Of a stretch of 64,000 bases of DNA, positions 9,122 through 18,430 are shown piece after piece. The number at the start of each line of letters is the position of its first letter. Positions within the stretch are counted from its first letter, which is position 1. A program made the translations under genes and the position numbers. Under the pieces are notes generated by a model. It was not told the origin of the DNA. It worked only from the letters and a program-made list of their open reading frames with translations, and searched no databases. Source of the DNA: Pirellulales bacterium (lineage in GTDB: Bacteria > Planctomycetota > Planctomycetia > Pirellulales > DATAWG01); contig DATAWG010000102.1 in NCBI GenBank assembly GCA_036267355.1, positions 1 to 64,000 of the forward strand. Direction: 5' to 3'.

Positions 9122-12100
9122 TTACCTGCCGCCGACGAATACTGCGCGGGATGAAGAACCAGCGCGATCGGTGATTGCCAGCCGCAGTGGTTCGGTTCGC
9201 TCGTGGCGATCAATCTGCACGACAATCGTGTGTTGCCCCGCCGTGAGATCGGCGGCGAACGCGGGCGCGGCCGGGATCGGTTTTCCATCGACCCGGAGCG
9301 CGAGGCCGGCGGCGGAATTCAATCGGAAATCGACTTTGCCGGCGGCGGCGACATCGACGCGGCAGCGGACGATGCTGATTTTCTCGTGGCGCTCGCCGGC
9401 GAGTTGCGGCAGATCGTCGAGCGGCAGATCGCCCGCCACTCGGCTATAGGCGGGCGTCCATTGCAGCAACGCATCGTCGACCACGGCGCTGGCGAGCGCT
9501 TTGGCGGGCTCGGCGTGAGGCGGTTGAATGAGCGATTGCCACCGCCGCGCGATCGGCGCCTTGCTTAGCGAATACGGGCCAACCTTGCCAAGCTCCGAGA
9601 GGAACCGCACCAGATCAACCAGCTCCGCCCGGGTCAGCCCATCGGCGAGACCGACGGGCATGAGCGACGTGCGGCTTCGCTCGGCGGTGTCGATCGACGA
9701 AAGCGGAATGCTGATCTCGTGGTCGTTGGCGTCGCGCAGCACGAGGTCTTTATCGGTCTGCCGGTTCTTGATGCCGGTAAAGACGCGGCCGGAGTCGGTC
9801 GTGACGATCGTGGTTTCGAAACCGTCTTTGATCTTCGCGCTCGGTTCGAGAACGGATTCGATGAGATAATCGACCGGGGCGCTAGCGCCGATGCTCGATA
9901 AATCGGGGGCAACCTGCCCGCCGACGCCGCCGATCGAATGGCACTTCGAGCAGGATTCATCCTGGCGGCGAAAGATAGCCTCGCCGCGAGCGGGATCGCC
10001 TTTGGCTCGGACCTCCGCGACCAATCGCTCGAGCTCCGCGCCGCGCGGCATTCGCTTGCCCCCGATCGTCAGCCCGCCGGCAGTGGTTAATGCTGCGACG
10101 AGCGCCGGTTGTTCGGATGCCGAGGCCCGCACGGCCCGGACGGAAAGCTTGGCGATGTCGGGCGATAGTTTTTCGCTGGCGATTGCCGCGGCGAGAGCCG
10201 CTGGGCCGGCTTTGCGCTGCAAAAAACCGGCGATCAACGGCGCCGGATCGGCTGCCGCCGGCGCGGCGGCCAACATTTTCGCCGCTCGCGACGCGGCGGC
10301 GGCCAAATCAATCTGCGCTAGCGCGACGACCGCCGCGCTGCGAATGGCGAACGGGCGATCGGCAGCCGTCAGGCTTTCAAGCACTTCGCGGCTCCGCGAG
10401 CCCCCCATCGCCGCCAGGCTCTCGATCGCCGCGGCGCGGGACGATTCGGAAGTGCTGCTCGCGAGCGCAAGTTCGGCGAGCTTCGGATGCATGGTCTCCA
10501 CCTTCCATAGCCCGGCGGCTCGAATCGCGAGCGTTTGCAGGCTTTCGTCGCCGGTTGCACCCGACGCGACAATGAGCTTTGCCAAACGGTTCAGATCGCC
10601 GGACGGAACACTGCCGCGTTGTTCGGCGGCGGTGAGCAGTCCTTGCAAGAGCACGCGGCGGCGCTCGATTGGCGTGGCGTCGGAGAGGACCATCGCGAAG
10701 ATCGTGCCCAGGTCTTTCGTCCCGCCGAGCACGGCCACGAGTTGCAACGCCCCTTCGGTTCGTTGCGGCGGCAGCTTCCCTTCGCGCAGCAAGCCCATCA
10801 GCAACGGCACGACGTCGCGCGATCCGACGGCTTGCAAGGCGTAGGTCAGATGGCTCGCGTTGCCCGCGAATACATCTTCACCCGATTTCACGGCCGGCAG
10901 CCACGCGTCCTGCAAATCATTGGCCGTTTGCCACACGGCGTAGTCCAAAAAGCGATCCAAAGGCCGATCGAGGGCGCGCATCGCGATTTCCGCTGCGGCG
11001 GCGGTCGGAACGGCCGCGCACGCTCGCACCGCTTCAAGACGCACATGCGGATTGCCATCAACCACGCGTTCGGCCAGTAGCGCCAGCACATCGGGAATAT
11101 CGGCGTGCCATGCCGCCAACACGCGCGTTGCCGCGGCTCGGGCATGATAATCGGTCGAGTGCAAGAGCGTTCGCAGCAAATCCGGTTCGACGTGCCGCAG
11201 CGCCTGATATACCCACAGGGCTTCCAGTCGCTGGTGATCCAACTCGCTGGCCGCGGTGCTTGCCGCCGCAGCGTGGGCGCCCGGCGTGCTGGAATTCAAT
11301 TCTTTCACCCATGCCGCCAGTGCCGGCAACACTCGCGCGCCGCGTTCCTTGAGCACCCGCCGGGCTTGTTGCCGCGTGAAATCTTCGGGCGCTTTCAACG
11401 CATCGAGCACGGCCACGTCGCTCGCGCCGACGAGTTGCGGCGGATCGACCAGTGGCCGCCCCTTGGCCGTGACGCGCCAAATCCGTCCGTGCGTGTGATC
11501 GCGCCGCGGATCGCGGAAATCGACTTCGCCGTGGTTGATGATCGGGTTGTACCAGTCGGCAATATAGAGCGCGCCGTCGGGCCCGAGCTTCACGTCGACC
11601 GGCCGAAACGCCGGGAAATTTGTTTTGATCAGCTCGGGAAGTTCCTTTGAGGTGTAGCTCGAGCCGTTTTCGCTGATCACGTAGCGGCAGACGCGATGAG
11701 CGCGGAAATCGTTGGTGATTAGATTGCCTTGCCAGTCGTCGGGAAACTGGCGGCCGCTAATGATCTCCAAACTGCATTCCTTGGGGCTGCCCGGATTGAG
11801 GCCCGGCAATGTGCGACGGGCGCCGACGGCCGTTTCATACCAACCGCCGGGGACGCAATAGTTGATGCCTTGCCCGCCCGCGCCATCGGTGACGAACGAA
11901 TTGCCCCAGCGATCGAACGAATGGCCCCAGGGGTTCCACCAACCGCGGGCGAAAACGTTCAATTCCATCGTTTCGGGCCGGAATTGCCAGATGCCGCTGC
12001 CATTGAGCAAGCGCGGTCCGTAAGGAGTTTCGATGTGGCTATGGATATAGACCGATTGGTTGCAATACATCATTCCGTCGGGCCCCCAACGGAGCGTATG

Positions 12101-12664
12101 CAAGATGTGATGCGTGTCTTCGGTGCCAAAACCGGAAAGCACGACCCGGCGCGTGTCGGCATGACCGGTTCCCTTGGTGTCGGAAAAGAAGAGCAATTCG
12201 GTGCTGTTCGCGGCATATACGCCGCCATCGCCCGGCAAGACGCCGGTGGGAATGAGCAAGCCGGACGCGAACACCGTTGTCTTATCGGCGTGGCCGGCGT
12301 GCTTCGTGTCTTCGAGGACCAGGATCTTGTCGTTGGCCTCTTTGCCCGGACGAACCTGTGGATACGTTTCGCTGCTGGCGACCCACAGCCGGCCCTGCGG
12401 ATCGAAATTGATTTCGATCGGCTTTTGGATCAACGGATCCGCAGCCCACAGGTTCACTTCGAATCCATCGGCCACCTGGAACGCCTGCCGCTCTTGCTCC
12501 GGATCATCCGACGGCGGTTTTGAGGCCGGCTTTTTCTCGGCAAATGCGTGGCCCGCGAAGCCGCTCGCGCCGCTGAACGCCAACAAGCAAAGCAACGCAG
12601 AAGCTCGGCTGACCCGATGGCGCGCGAATAAAACAGGTCGGAAGGAGGGCCACAAACTCATCAT
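9122..12664 (-). CDS. PVC-type heme-binding CxxCH protein (beta-propeller, HEAT repeats, cytochrome c)
   Basis: Protein of 1180 residues typical of planctomycetes and verrucomicrobia. A signal peptide (about 16-42, ending in GHAFA) precedes the membrane-bound-dehydrogenase-type beta-propeller (about 55-400, with EINFDPQGRLWVASSETYPQ and DVKLGPDGALYIADWYNP), a HEAT-repeat helical region (about 425-870) and a cytochrome c domain with C905-S-K-C908-H909 (DESCSKCHSIGGVGGQVAPDL). A beta-rich C-terminal module follows. Such proteins act in the periplasm and are thought to oxidise sugars or their derivatives, passing electrons to the heme; the exact substrate is unknown. GGAG about seven bases before the ATG supports the start. 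Confidence 0.92.
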   Translation of the reverse strand: MMSLWPSFRPVLFARHRVSRASALLCLLAFSGASGFAGHAFAEKKPASKPPSDDPEQERQAFQVADGFEVNLWAADPLIQKPIEINFDPQGRLWVASSETYPQVRPGKEANDKILVLEDTKHAGHADKTTVFASGLLIPTGVLPGDGGVYAANSTELLFFSDTKGTGHADTRRVVLSGFGTEDTHHILHTLRWGPDGMMYCNQSVYIHSHIETPYGPRLLNGSGIWQFRPETMELNVFARGWWNPWGHSFDRWGNSFVTDGAGGQGINYCVPGGWYETAVGARRTLPGLNPGSPKECSLEIISGRQFPDDWQGNLITNDFRAHRVCRYVISENGSSYTSKELPELIKTNFPAFRPVDVKLGPDGALYIADWYNPIINHGEVDFRDPRRDHTHGRIWRVTAKGRPLVDPPQLVGASDVAVLDALKAPEDFTRQQARRVLKERGARVLPALAAWVKELNSSTPGAHAAAASTAASELDHQRLEALWVYQALRHVEPDLLRTLLHSTDYHARAAATRVLAAWHADIPDVLALLAERVVDGNPHVRLEAVRACAAVPTAAAAEIAMRALDRPLDRFLDYAVWQTANDLQDAWLPAVKSGEDVFAGNASHLTYALQAVGSRDVVPLLMGLLREGKLPPQRTEGALQLVAVLGGTKDLGTIFAMVLSDATPIERRRVLLQGLLTAAEQRGSVPSGDLNRLAKLIVASGATGDESLQTLAIRAAGLWKVETMHPKLAELALASSTSESSRAAAIESLAAMGGSRSREVLESLTAADRPFAIRSAAVVALAQIDLAAAASRAAKMLAAAPAAADPAPLIAGFLQRKAGPAALAAAIASEKLSPDIAKLSVRAVRASASEQPALVAALTTAGGLTIGGKRMPRGAELERLVAEVRAKGDPARGEAIFRRQDESCSKCHSIGGVGGQVAPDLSSIGASAPVDYLIESVLEPSAKIKDGFETTIVTTDSGRVFTGIKNRQTDKDLVLRDANDHEISIPLSSIDTAERSRTSLMPVGLADGLTRAELVDLVRFLSELGKVGPYSLSKAPIARRWQSLIQPPHAEPAKALASAVVDDALLQWTPAYSRVAGDLPLDDLPQLAGERHEKISIVRCRVDVAAAGKVDFRLNSAAGLALRVDGKPIPAAPAFAADLTAGQHTIVVQIDRHERTEPLRLAITDRAGSSSRAVFVGGR

Positions 12665-12753
12665 TCTCGACTCCGGGCGGGAGGGTCAAACAGCGGAATT
12701 CGAACGAGCGGGGCTCGACCCGCGAAACCGCAAGCGAGCGGCAACGCGGCAAC

Positions 12754-12799
12754 GGGTAGCGGGGTAGCGGGGTAGCGGGTAGCGGCTAGCGGCTAGCGG
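12754..12799 (+). repeat. GGGTAGCG minisatellite, G-quadruplex-capable
   Basis: Tandem copies of an eight-base GGGTAGCG-like unit, passing into GGCTAGC copies, lie between the SGNH hydrolase and the PVC protein genes. Four G3-G4 runs separated by four-base TAGC loops (12754-12779) satisfy the canonical G-quadruplex pattern on the plus strand. Confidence 0.75.
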
Positions 12800-12831
12800 T
12801 AACAGCCTGTCGATACATATTCAGCGGGCTG

Positions 12832-13866
12832 CTAATGCTCGCGGCCGCGCGGCTGGCGGCCCTTGGCGATTTCCGCTTCGGCCTGAAGCACAAGCGGCTC
12901 GAAGTCGGGTGTTTCGGCCGCGGTTCCCGGCTGCTCATGCGCGCGGAACAAATACAAATAGGTAAAATTCTCAGGCCGCCAGCGGTGAAACGACAATTCA
13001 TTCTTCTTGTTGATCCAATGACGGAGCGCTTCGAGCTCGTCGGGTTTCAACGTCGGACCGGCAGGCCGGGGACCAAACAAATCGGTATCGACGACCTCGG
13101 CCAAGCGCTGATAACCATGCTCGGTGAGATGCATTTCGTCGTCGGTCAATGGCGTGTAGCCCGGCGGCATTCTCTCGGGAATCAAATCCGTAAACAGATC
13201 GACGAATCGATAGCCGCGCTGCTTCGCGACTTGCCGCATTGCATCGGTGTAGATGGCGAGCCGCTCGTTTTGCGGGGCCGGATCCGGCAGCGGCCGGCCC
13301 AGATTTTCTTCGCGCGTCGGCGAGAAGATCACGATCCGGGCGCCGGTTTTGGCAAGCGCATCGAGCAGCGTGTTCAGCCCTTCGACGAAGTGCGGCAGGG
13401 CCGGCTTGCCGGCAAACGATTCGTTGGTGCCGAATCCGAGGACGATCACGGTCGGCTTCATCGCCACGACATTCTTGAGCCGATCGCGAAAGCCGTCGGC
13501 GGGGGAGCCGAACATGGCCCAGCCGTCGCCCCACACCGTGTCGCCGCTCCAGCCCAGGTTGCGAAAGGTGATGTTGCGATCGTAGAACCGCGTGGTAAGC
13601 GCCGTTTCCAGGTAGCCGTACATCTGATCGCGCTCGATGAGCGTGCTGCCGATCAGCACCACCCGGTCGCCGCTGCGAAGTTGGAATTGGTTGCCGGATT
13701 CGGGGTGAGAAGCGGCTGCCTCGGCTGGCCTGGATTGGCCAGTCTGCGAGCCCTTCGGCGGACCAATATCGTCGGACCGAGCTATGGTTGTTCTAGCCGA
13801 AGCTGCGAGAAAGAATGCCGCCGCCAAGCATAAGTGACAAGATATTCGCCGAATTCGCAACTTCAC
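12832..13866 (-). CDS. SGNH/GDSL-family hydrolase, secreted
   Basis: I place the start at the GTG at 13866, which has GGAGAAGGAG seven or eight bases upstream and gives a 344-residue protein beginning with a signal peptide (KLRIRRISCHLCLAAAFFLA). Longer starts reach to 14151 but add a sequence without a signal. SGNH motifs are visible: IGSTLIER for block I (nucleophile Ser), GFGTNES for block III and DDEMHLTEHGY for the Asp-x-x-His of block V. The family hydrolyses esters, often acetyl groups on polysaccharides. It is followed by the PVC cytochrome gene in the same direction about 170 bases later. Confidence 0.85.
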   Translation of the reverse strand: MKLRIRRISCHLCLAAAFFLAASARTTIARSDDIGPPKGSQTGQSRPAEAAASHPESGNQFQLRSGDRVVLIGSTLIERDQMYGYLETALTTRFYDRNITFRNLGWSGDTVWGDGWAMFGSPADGFRDRLKNVVAMKPTVIVLGFGTNESFAGKPALPHFVEGLNTLLDALAKTGARIVIFSPTREENLGRPLPDPAPQNERLAIYTDAMRQVAKQRGYRFVDLFTDLIPERMPPGYTPLTDDEMHLTEHGYQRLAEVVDTDLFGPRPAGPTLKPDELEALRHWINKKNELSFHRWRPENFTYLYLFRAHEQPGTAAETPDFEPLVLQAEAEIAKGRQPRGREH

Positions 13867-14201
13867 CGGCAGGCTCCTTCTCCCCGATATATGGCCCCCG
13901 CGGCCGGCACGGTGCACGGCGTCAAAACCATTGTAATTCGCAAAACCGGCACTCGCCACGGGCAGCCGATCGCCGACCGATCGCAGCCCTTGGTCCGGAT
14001 TGCTTTGATTTGCGGCCGAGATGTTGTTAAACCTTGCCAAAACTACCTGGTTTGCTTGCAAGCGAAATCCGCTCCGACTAGCATATAACTCGAAATCGAA
14101 GCGCGAAACAGCTCGATGTTCGTCGTGGGGGCGCGATTCCGAAATCGCCAATCTTTTCCAAGCGGCAGCTAAAGTTCGAATTATTCCGGAGGACTTTGTT
14201 C
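13867..14201. other. Divergent intergenic region with a promoter-like site
   Basis: This 335-base region separates the SGNH gene (-) and the SHD1 gene (+). It holds a candidate promoter at 14056-14084 and, at 13954-13967, the motif CGCCACGGGCAGCC that also forms one arm of the palindrome at 48038-48070. I see no gene in it. Confidence 0.5.
14056..14084 (+). promoter_or_regulatory. Candidate sigma-70 promoter for the SHD1 protein
   Basis: TTGCAA at 14056-14061 and TAGCAT at 14079-14084 are separated by 17 bases in a locally AT-richer stretch. The start codon at 14202 is about 110 bases downstream. Confidence 0.35.
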
Positions 14202-16022
14202 ATGCGACGCACCACGCGGACCTTCCTGGTTTGGGCCATGATCGCCTCGATGATGGTCGATTCGGTTTCGGCATTCGGCTGGGGACGCCGATGGCGCCGC
14301 TGCTGCTGGCGCGAGAGCTGCTGCCAAACAACCTGCGCGGCGCCCGTGTCGTGTGGTTGCAGCAGTGGATCGAATCAATCGTCGTCGGGCGAAGCATCTG
14401 CGGGAGCAACGGAAAACAGCCCTCCGACGATGCCACCGCCGCCGACGACAGGCCCGACCACGTCTCCGCCGCAAGGCGTGCCCGAGACGCCAGTGCCCCC
14501 CGCCCCGCCCGCTCCTCCGAAGCAACCAAGCGGCGCCCTCACACCATCGACTCCACCGACTACGCCGGCAACTCCGGCTCCGCCCGCCACGACGCCAGCG
14601 ACTCCGCCGGCAATCCCGGTGGCTCCGCCGGCTCCCCCCGTAACTCCGCCGGTCGTGCCCGTAGTTCCAAAACCCGCGCCAAAGGAGCCCGCAAAGACGA
14701 CGACTCCGGACGACATCTTCAGCGAACCGGCCAAGCCGGCGCCGATGCCGAAGGAAAAGGAAGAACCAAAGCCGCCGGCGACACAGCCACCGGCAACGCC
14801 AAAGAGCAGCACTCCCGACGACATCTTCAGCGAACCGGCCAAGCCCGCGCCTGCACCGGCGCCGAAGGAGCAGCCGAAGCCGCCGGCCACGGAGCCAGCC
14901 AAGCCCGCAACGCCCGACGACATCTTCAGCGAGCCCGCGAAGCCGGCGCCGAAAGAGCCCGCGAAGCAACCGGCGAAGGAAGCGCCAGCCCCTGCGAAGC
15001 CGTCCGACGCCGATCCGTTTGCCGAGCCAGTGAAAACCGCGCCCACGGAAACACCGAAGGACGCTGCGCCAGCTATCCCCGCCAAGCCGAGTCCGGCCCC
15101 TTCCAAGCCCGACCAATCGCCTGACGATCCGTTCGGGGGGAAAAACGCTTCAACTGACAAGCAATCGCCCGCAGTAACGACCGTGGTCGAGAAACCGGTG
15201 GTCGAGAAACCGGTGGTCGAGAAACCGGTGATCGAGAAACCGGTGATCGAGAAACCGCTGGGCGACAAGGCGTTGGCCGATAAACCGGTGGCCGAAAAAA
15301 CGGCTGCCGACAAGGCGCCGCTGCCGGTAAAGCCGCTCGACGATCTTGCGGATCCGTTCGCACCGAGCCCGGTGTCTGCCACCGCCGGGAAATCGCCCAA
15401 GGCAAGACAAGTCGAGGCAAAGCCGGAAGTGCCGGAAGCAAAACCAGCTCAAGACCCGGTTGCAAAAGCCAAGTCCGCCGATTCGAATGCAGCGGAGCCG
15501 AAGGCACCCGAAGCGAATGCCGCGGAATTGAAGTCCTCTGAAACCAAGCCGGCAGCGGATTCTCAGCCCACGCCCGACAAGAGCAAGCCGGCCGAAGCGC
15601 CGATCGACGATCCGTTCGCGCCCGTCCCGGCCAAGCCGGCCACGAAGGATGGCGGTTCTACCGCTGCGCCGGCGGCTCTTGAATCGGTCGCTGCAAAGGC
15701 CGCGATGCCGCCTGTCGCTCCCGCGATTGCGGCCCCGGCGGCGAAAGTCGTCGAAGTGGCCAGCGCTTCAACCGTCGAGAAGCCGATGACAGTCGCGGTC
15801 GTCGAAAACGACCCGATGCGTGTTTGGCACGACGACACCGGTGAGTTCGAGCTTCGCGCCAAGCTGGTGTTGATGTTGCCCGGCAAAGTACGGCTGCTGA
15901 AGGAAACGGGCCGAACCACAACGGTTCCGCTTGACCGCCTGAGCCCAGCCGATTTGTCCTATGTGCGCCAGCACGCCTCGGCAATGCTAGCGAAACTGAC
16001 CGCCCAATCCGACCCCCGATAG
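14202..16022 (+). CDS. Secreted Pro/Ala-rich protein with C-terminal SHD1 domain
   Basis: GGAGGA eight bases upstream fixes the ATG at 14202 (606 residues). A signal peptide (1-25, ending VSAFG) and a short Cys-rich segment are followed by about 500 residues of Pro/Ala/Lys-rich disordered sequence, then an SHD1 (Sla1 homology 1) domain near 540-600 with VWHDDTGEFELRAKLV and VPLDRLSPADLSYV. The linker holds three copies of TPDDIFSEPAKPAP, four DPF-type motifs of the same kind (DADPFAEP, DDPFGGK, ADPFAPS, DDPFAPV) and a run of VVEKP/VIEKP pentads near 327-350. SHD1 domains are frequent in planctomycete secreted proteins; their ligand there is unknown. Confidence 0.8.
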   Translation: MRRTTRTFLVWAMIASMMVDSVSAFGWGRRWRRCCWRESCCQTTCAAPVSCGCSSGSNQSSSGEASAGATENSPPTMPPPPTTGPTTSPPQGVPETPVPPAPPAPPKQPSGALTPSTPPTTPATPAPPATTPATPPAIPVAPPAPPVTPPVVPVVPKPAPKEPAKTTTPDDIFSEPAKPAPMPKEKEEPKPPATQPPATPKSSTPDDIFSEPAKPAPAPAPKEQPKPPATEPAKPATPDDIFSEPAKPAPKEPAKQPAKEAPAPAKPSDADPFAEPVKTAPTETPKDAAPAIPAKPSPAPSKPDQSPDDPFGGKNASTDKQSPAVTTVVEKPVVEKPVVEKPVIEKPVIEKPLGDKALADKPVAEKTAADKAPLPVKPLDDLADPFAPSPVSATAGKSPKARQVEAKPEVPEAKPAQDPVAKAKSADSNAAEPKAPEANAAELKSSETKPAADSQPTPDKSKPAEAPIDDPFAPVPAKPATKDGGSTAAPAALESVAAKAAMPPVAPAIAAPAAKVVEVASASTVEKPMTVAVVENDPMRVWHDDTGEFELRAKLVLMLPGKVRLLKETGRTTTVPLDRLSPADLSYVRQHASAMLAKLTAQSDPR

Positions 16023-16046
16023 TCCTCGCCCCATCGGCGACTCAAG

Positions 16047-16109
16047 CCCAGGGAAGGCCCCACAGCGTTTTCCACTTGGAAAACGCATCCGGGCCTTCCC
16101 TGGGTTTTT
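16047..16109 (+). terminator. Two-tier intrinsic terminator after the SHD1 gene
   Basis: A perfect 14-bp outer stem (CCCAGGGAAGGCCC at 16047-16060 with its complement at 16091-16104) encloses a second perfect 9-bp hairpin (16065-16073 with 16078-16086) and is followed by five T residues. It begins 24 bases after the stop codon. The outer stem shares its CCCAGGGAAGG core with the hairpin at 25574-25635. Confidence 0.85.
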
Positions 16110-16320
16110 GCTGCGCGCGCGTGCTGCCCCCATCCCGCGCATTCCCCCGCCTCGGCCCATCAATCTCGGTGCAACCGGCAAAGTTTCCCCAAAGTGTGAA
16201 GCCTGGCCCCGAAGCGTGCCGATACGTGCGGATAATTCTGCGGATTGTATCGAGTGGGCGTATCGAGCGGGGCGGCATTGCCCCAGACGCGTTCGATTGC
16301 GGACGGATCCAAGGACCACC

Positions 16321-18384
16321 ATGCGGCGCCAACTGCTCGGATTGCTTATCGCGATCGGCTTCTTTGCCGGGTGCATTTCGACCGCACCACCGGCGGCGAG
16401 CCCGTTGGCAGCCGCCGGCGGCGCCCCGGCGGCGCCTGCTGCCGCGGCTGCTCCGGCCACCTCGACGAGTGCCAGCGGCACGACCGTGAATGTGGCCACA
16501 CCGTCGACCCCTTGCTGCCCGCATCAGACGTTGTGGCAGTTCCTGGGCATCAAGAATGCCTTCACCGACATCATGAAGCTGATCGAGGCGCTGCGAAATT
16601 GCCTCGGTTCGACATTCCCTGGTTTGGAATCGGTGCCACCGCTGACGGCGATCACGAATCCGGCGAACATGAATTCGTCGAACCCGGCCATCGCGGCGGC
16701 AGCCGGCGCGAAGGCCGACGAAGACCAGGCCGGACAGAAGATCAAAGCGATCCGCTACTTGGCCACCCTCGGCTGCGCCGGCTGCTATCCGGATATCGAA
16801 GATGCATTGCTCGCTTCGCTCGACGATTGCACGGAGGCCGTGCGCTATGAAGCGGCGAAAGCGTTCCGCGAGTTGTCGGGCCGATCGTGCTCCGCTTGCA
16901 AAACCAAGAGTTGCTGCAGCCCGAAAGTGCGCAAGAAGTTGGACGAAGTTGCCAACAAGAAGGAAAAGAATTGCTACAAGGAGCCGTCGGAGCGCGTGCG
17001 CCGCATGGCACGGCTTGCGTTGGCCGGCTGCGGCGGCGGAGCGACCCCAACCCCCGCGCCTCAGGAAGGCCCCTCGGAAAACCCGCCGCAAAAAGGCAAA
17101 CTGCCTGCGAAAACTGCCGCCGATGACGATCAGACCACCAAAGCGCTCGCGGCACTGGTGAGCAACCTTGTCACGCCCGCAAGCGCAAATGCCGCGAGCG
17201 CACCGGGCCCCGCTTCGGCCAACGATGCCCGGCCCGCTTCTTCCGTCCAGGTTCGCGTTTCTCAGACTCCATTGGAATGCGGCTGCGGCGTGAACCAATC
17301 GGCTTCGGTCTTTATTCCCGCGTCATCGGCAGCGGCAAGCAACCAACAGCCGACACCCGCCGCTCCCGCGAATCCATCGTCGGAAGCGGTGGCAGCCATT
17401 CCGGCGATCGCGGCGTCGATTCTGAAGGCCGCCTTGCCGGCACCGGCACCGGCGGCAGTTGGTGCGCCGCCGACAGCGAACGCCAATTTGGCAAGTGTCG
17501 TCGTGGCAAACCCGACCGCGAGCAGCGCCGTTCACGCCGCCGCTCCGGCATCGGGCGCAGTGCTGGCGGAAATCAATGGCCGGCCGATCTTCGAAAGCGA
17601 AGTCGTGCCCGAGGCCGATCGGCAGTTGGCCGATCTGCCGGCCGTGGCGCCGGCCGAGAAGCTGCGAATTCGGGCCGAATATATCCGCCGCCAATTGGCT
17701 CGCGTCATCGATCGAAAGCTGCTGGCCCAGGAAGCGCGACGCACCGGTCCGCAGATCAACCAGGCATCGTTTCAAGCGGCCGGCAACGACGAGAGCGCCT
17801 TGGCCGACGCCTTGATCAAGGCGGTGGTGCGGGTCGACACGAACACGACACCGGAACAGCTTTGGACCTGCTACCGTGTGAACCAACAAAAATTCGTTCG
17901 ACCGGCAGAGGTGCGGTTCGAGCAAGTTTCCGTTCGGATCGATCGCTTCGCGTCACGCGATGCCGCGGTGGCTGCAATGTCGTACGTGCGGAATCGAGCG
18001 CTCGGCAATCCGGTTGGTCAGCCGCCGGCCAACCTCGAGGCGATCCACGTGCAGACTTCCGGATGGGTTCGCCGCGACGACATTCCATCGCCCGCGGCAG
18101 CGGAGCTGTTGTTCCGCATACCGGTCGGCGGCATCTCGCCGCTGCTCGATAGCGGCGACACGTTGCACATTGATCGCGTGCTCGAGCGACATGCAGCCGG
18201 CCTGGTGCCGCTGGAGCAATGTGCCGAGGCCGTGCGCCAGCAGATTCTCCGCGAGCGGCGCGAATATCTGCAACAAGCGTATCTGAGCCAATTGCGGAGC
18301 CGGGCACAAATCTGGACGATCTTCGATCCACCGCGAACCGAGTTGAAAATGGTTCGCCCGCTGGATGCGGCAGGCGGAAGGTAG
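16321..18384 (+). CDS. Lipoprotein with HEAT-like region and C-terminal SurA/parvulin-like domain
   Basis: I choose the ATG at 16321 (687 residues) because it starts a lipoprotein signal, MRRQLLGLLIAIGFFAGC, with Cys18 as the lipidation site. Residues about 140-245 form a helical, Cys-rich HEAT-like unit (LATLGCAGCYPDIEDALLASL and RVRRMARLALAGCGGG). A long Ala/Pro linker leads to a C-terminal region (about 413-680) that starts VLAEINGRPIFESEVVPEADRQL, the hallmark N-terminal helix region of SurA/PpiC-type chaperone-isomerases, and continues with a divergent parvulin-like segment (VRFEQVSVRID, then ISPLLDSGDTLHIDRVLERH). It probably assists envelope protein folding. Isomerase activity is uncertain. 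Confidence 0.72.
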   Translation: MRRQLLGLLIAIGFFAGCISTAPPAASPLAAAGGAPAAPAAAAAPATSTSASGTTVNVATPSTPCCPHQTLWQFLGIKNAFTDIMKLIEALRNCLGSTFPGLESVPPLTAITNPANMNSSNPAIAAAAGAKADEDQAGQKIKAIRYLATLGCAGCYPDIEDALLASLDDCTEAVRYEAAKAFRELSGRSCSACKTKSCCSPKVRKKLDEVANKKEKNCYKEPSERVRRMARLALAGCGGGATPTPAPQEGPSENPPQKGKLPAKTAADDDQTTKALAALVSNLVTPASANAASAPGPASANDARPASSVQVRVSQTPLECGCGVNQSASVFIPASSAAASNQQPTPAAPANPSSEAVAAIPAIAASILKAALPAPAPAAVGAPPTANANLASVVVANPTASSAVHAAAPASGAVLAEINGRPIFESEVVPEADRQLADLPAVAPAEKLRIRAEYIRRQLARVIDRKLLAQEARRTGPQINQASFQAAGNDESALADALIKAVVRVDTNTTPEQLWTCYRVNQQKFVRPAEVRFEQVSVRIDRFASRDAAVAAMSYVRNRALGNPVGQPPANLEAIHVQTSGWVRRDDIPSPAAAELLFRIPVGGISPLLDSGDTLHIDRVLERHAAGLVPLEQCAEAVRQQILRERREYLQQAYLSQLRSRAQIWTIFDPPRTELKMVRPLDAAGGR

Positions 18385-18430
18385 AAAAAACTTTTGCAGG
18401 GGAGCTACATGCGTCAGGAAACATTTTTTT

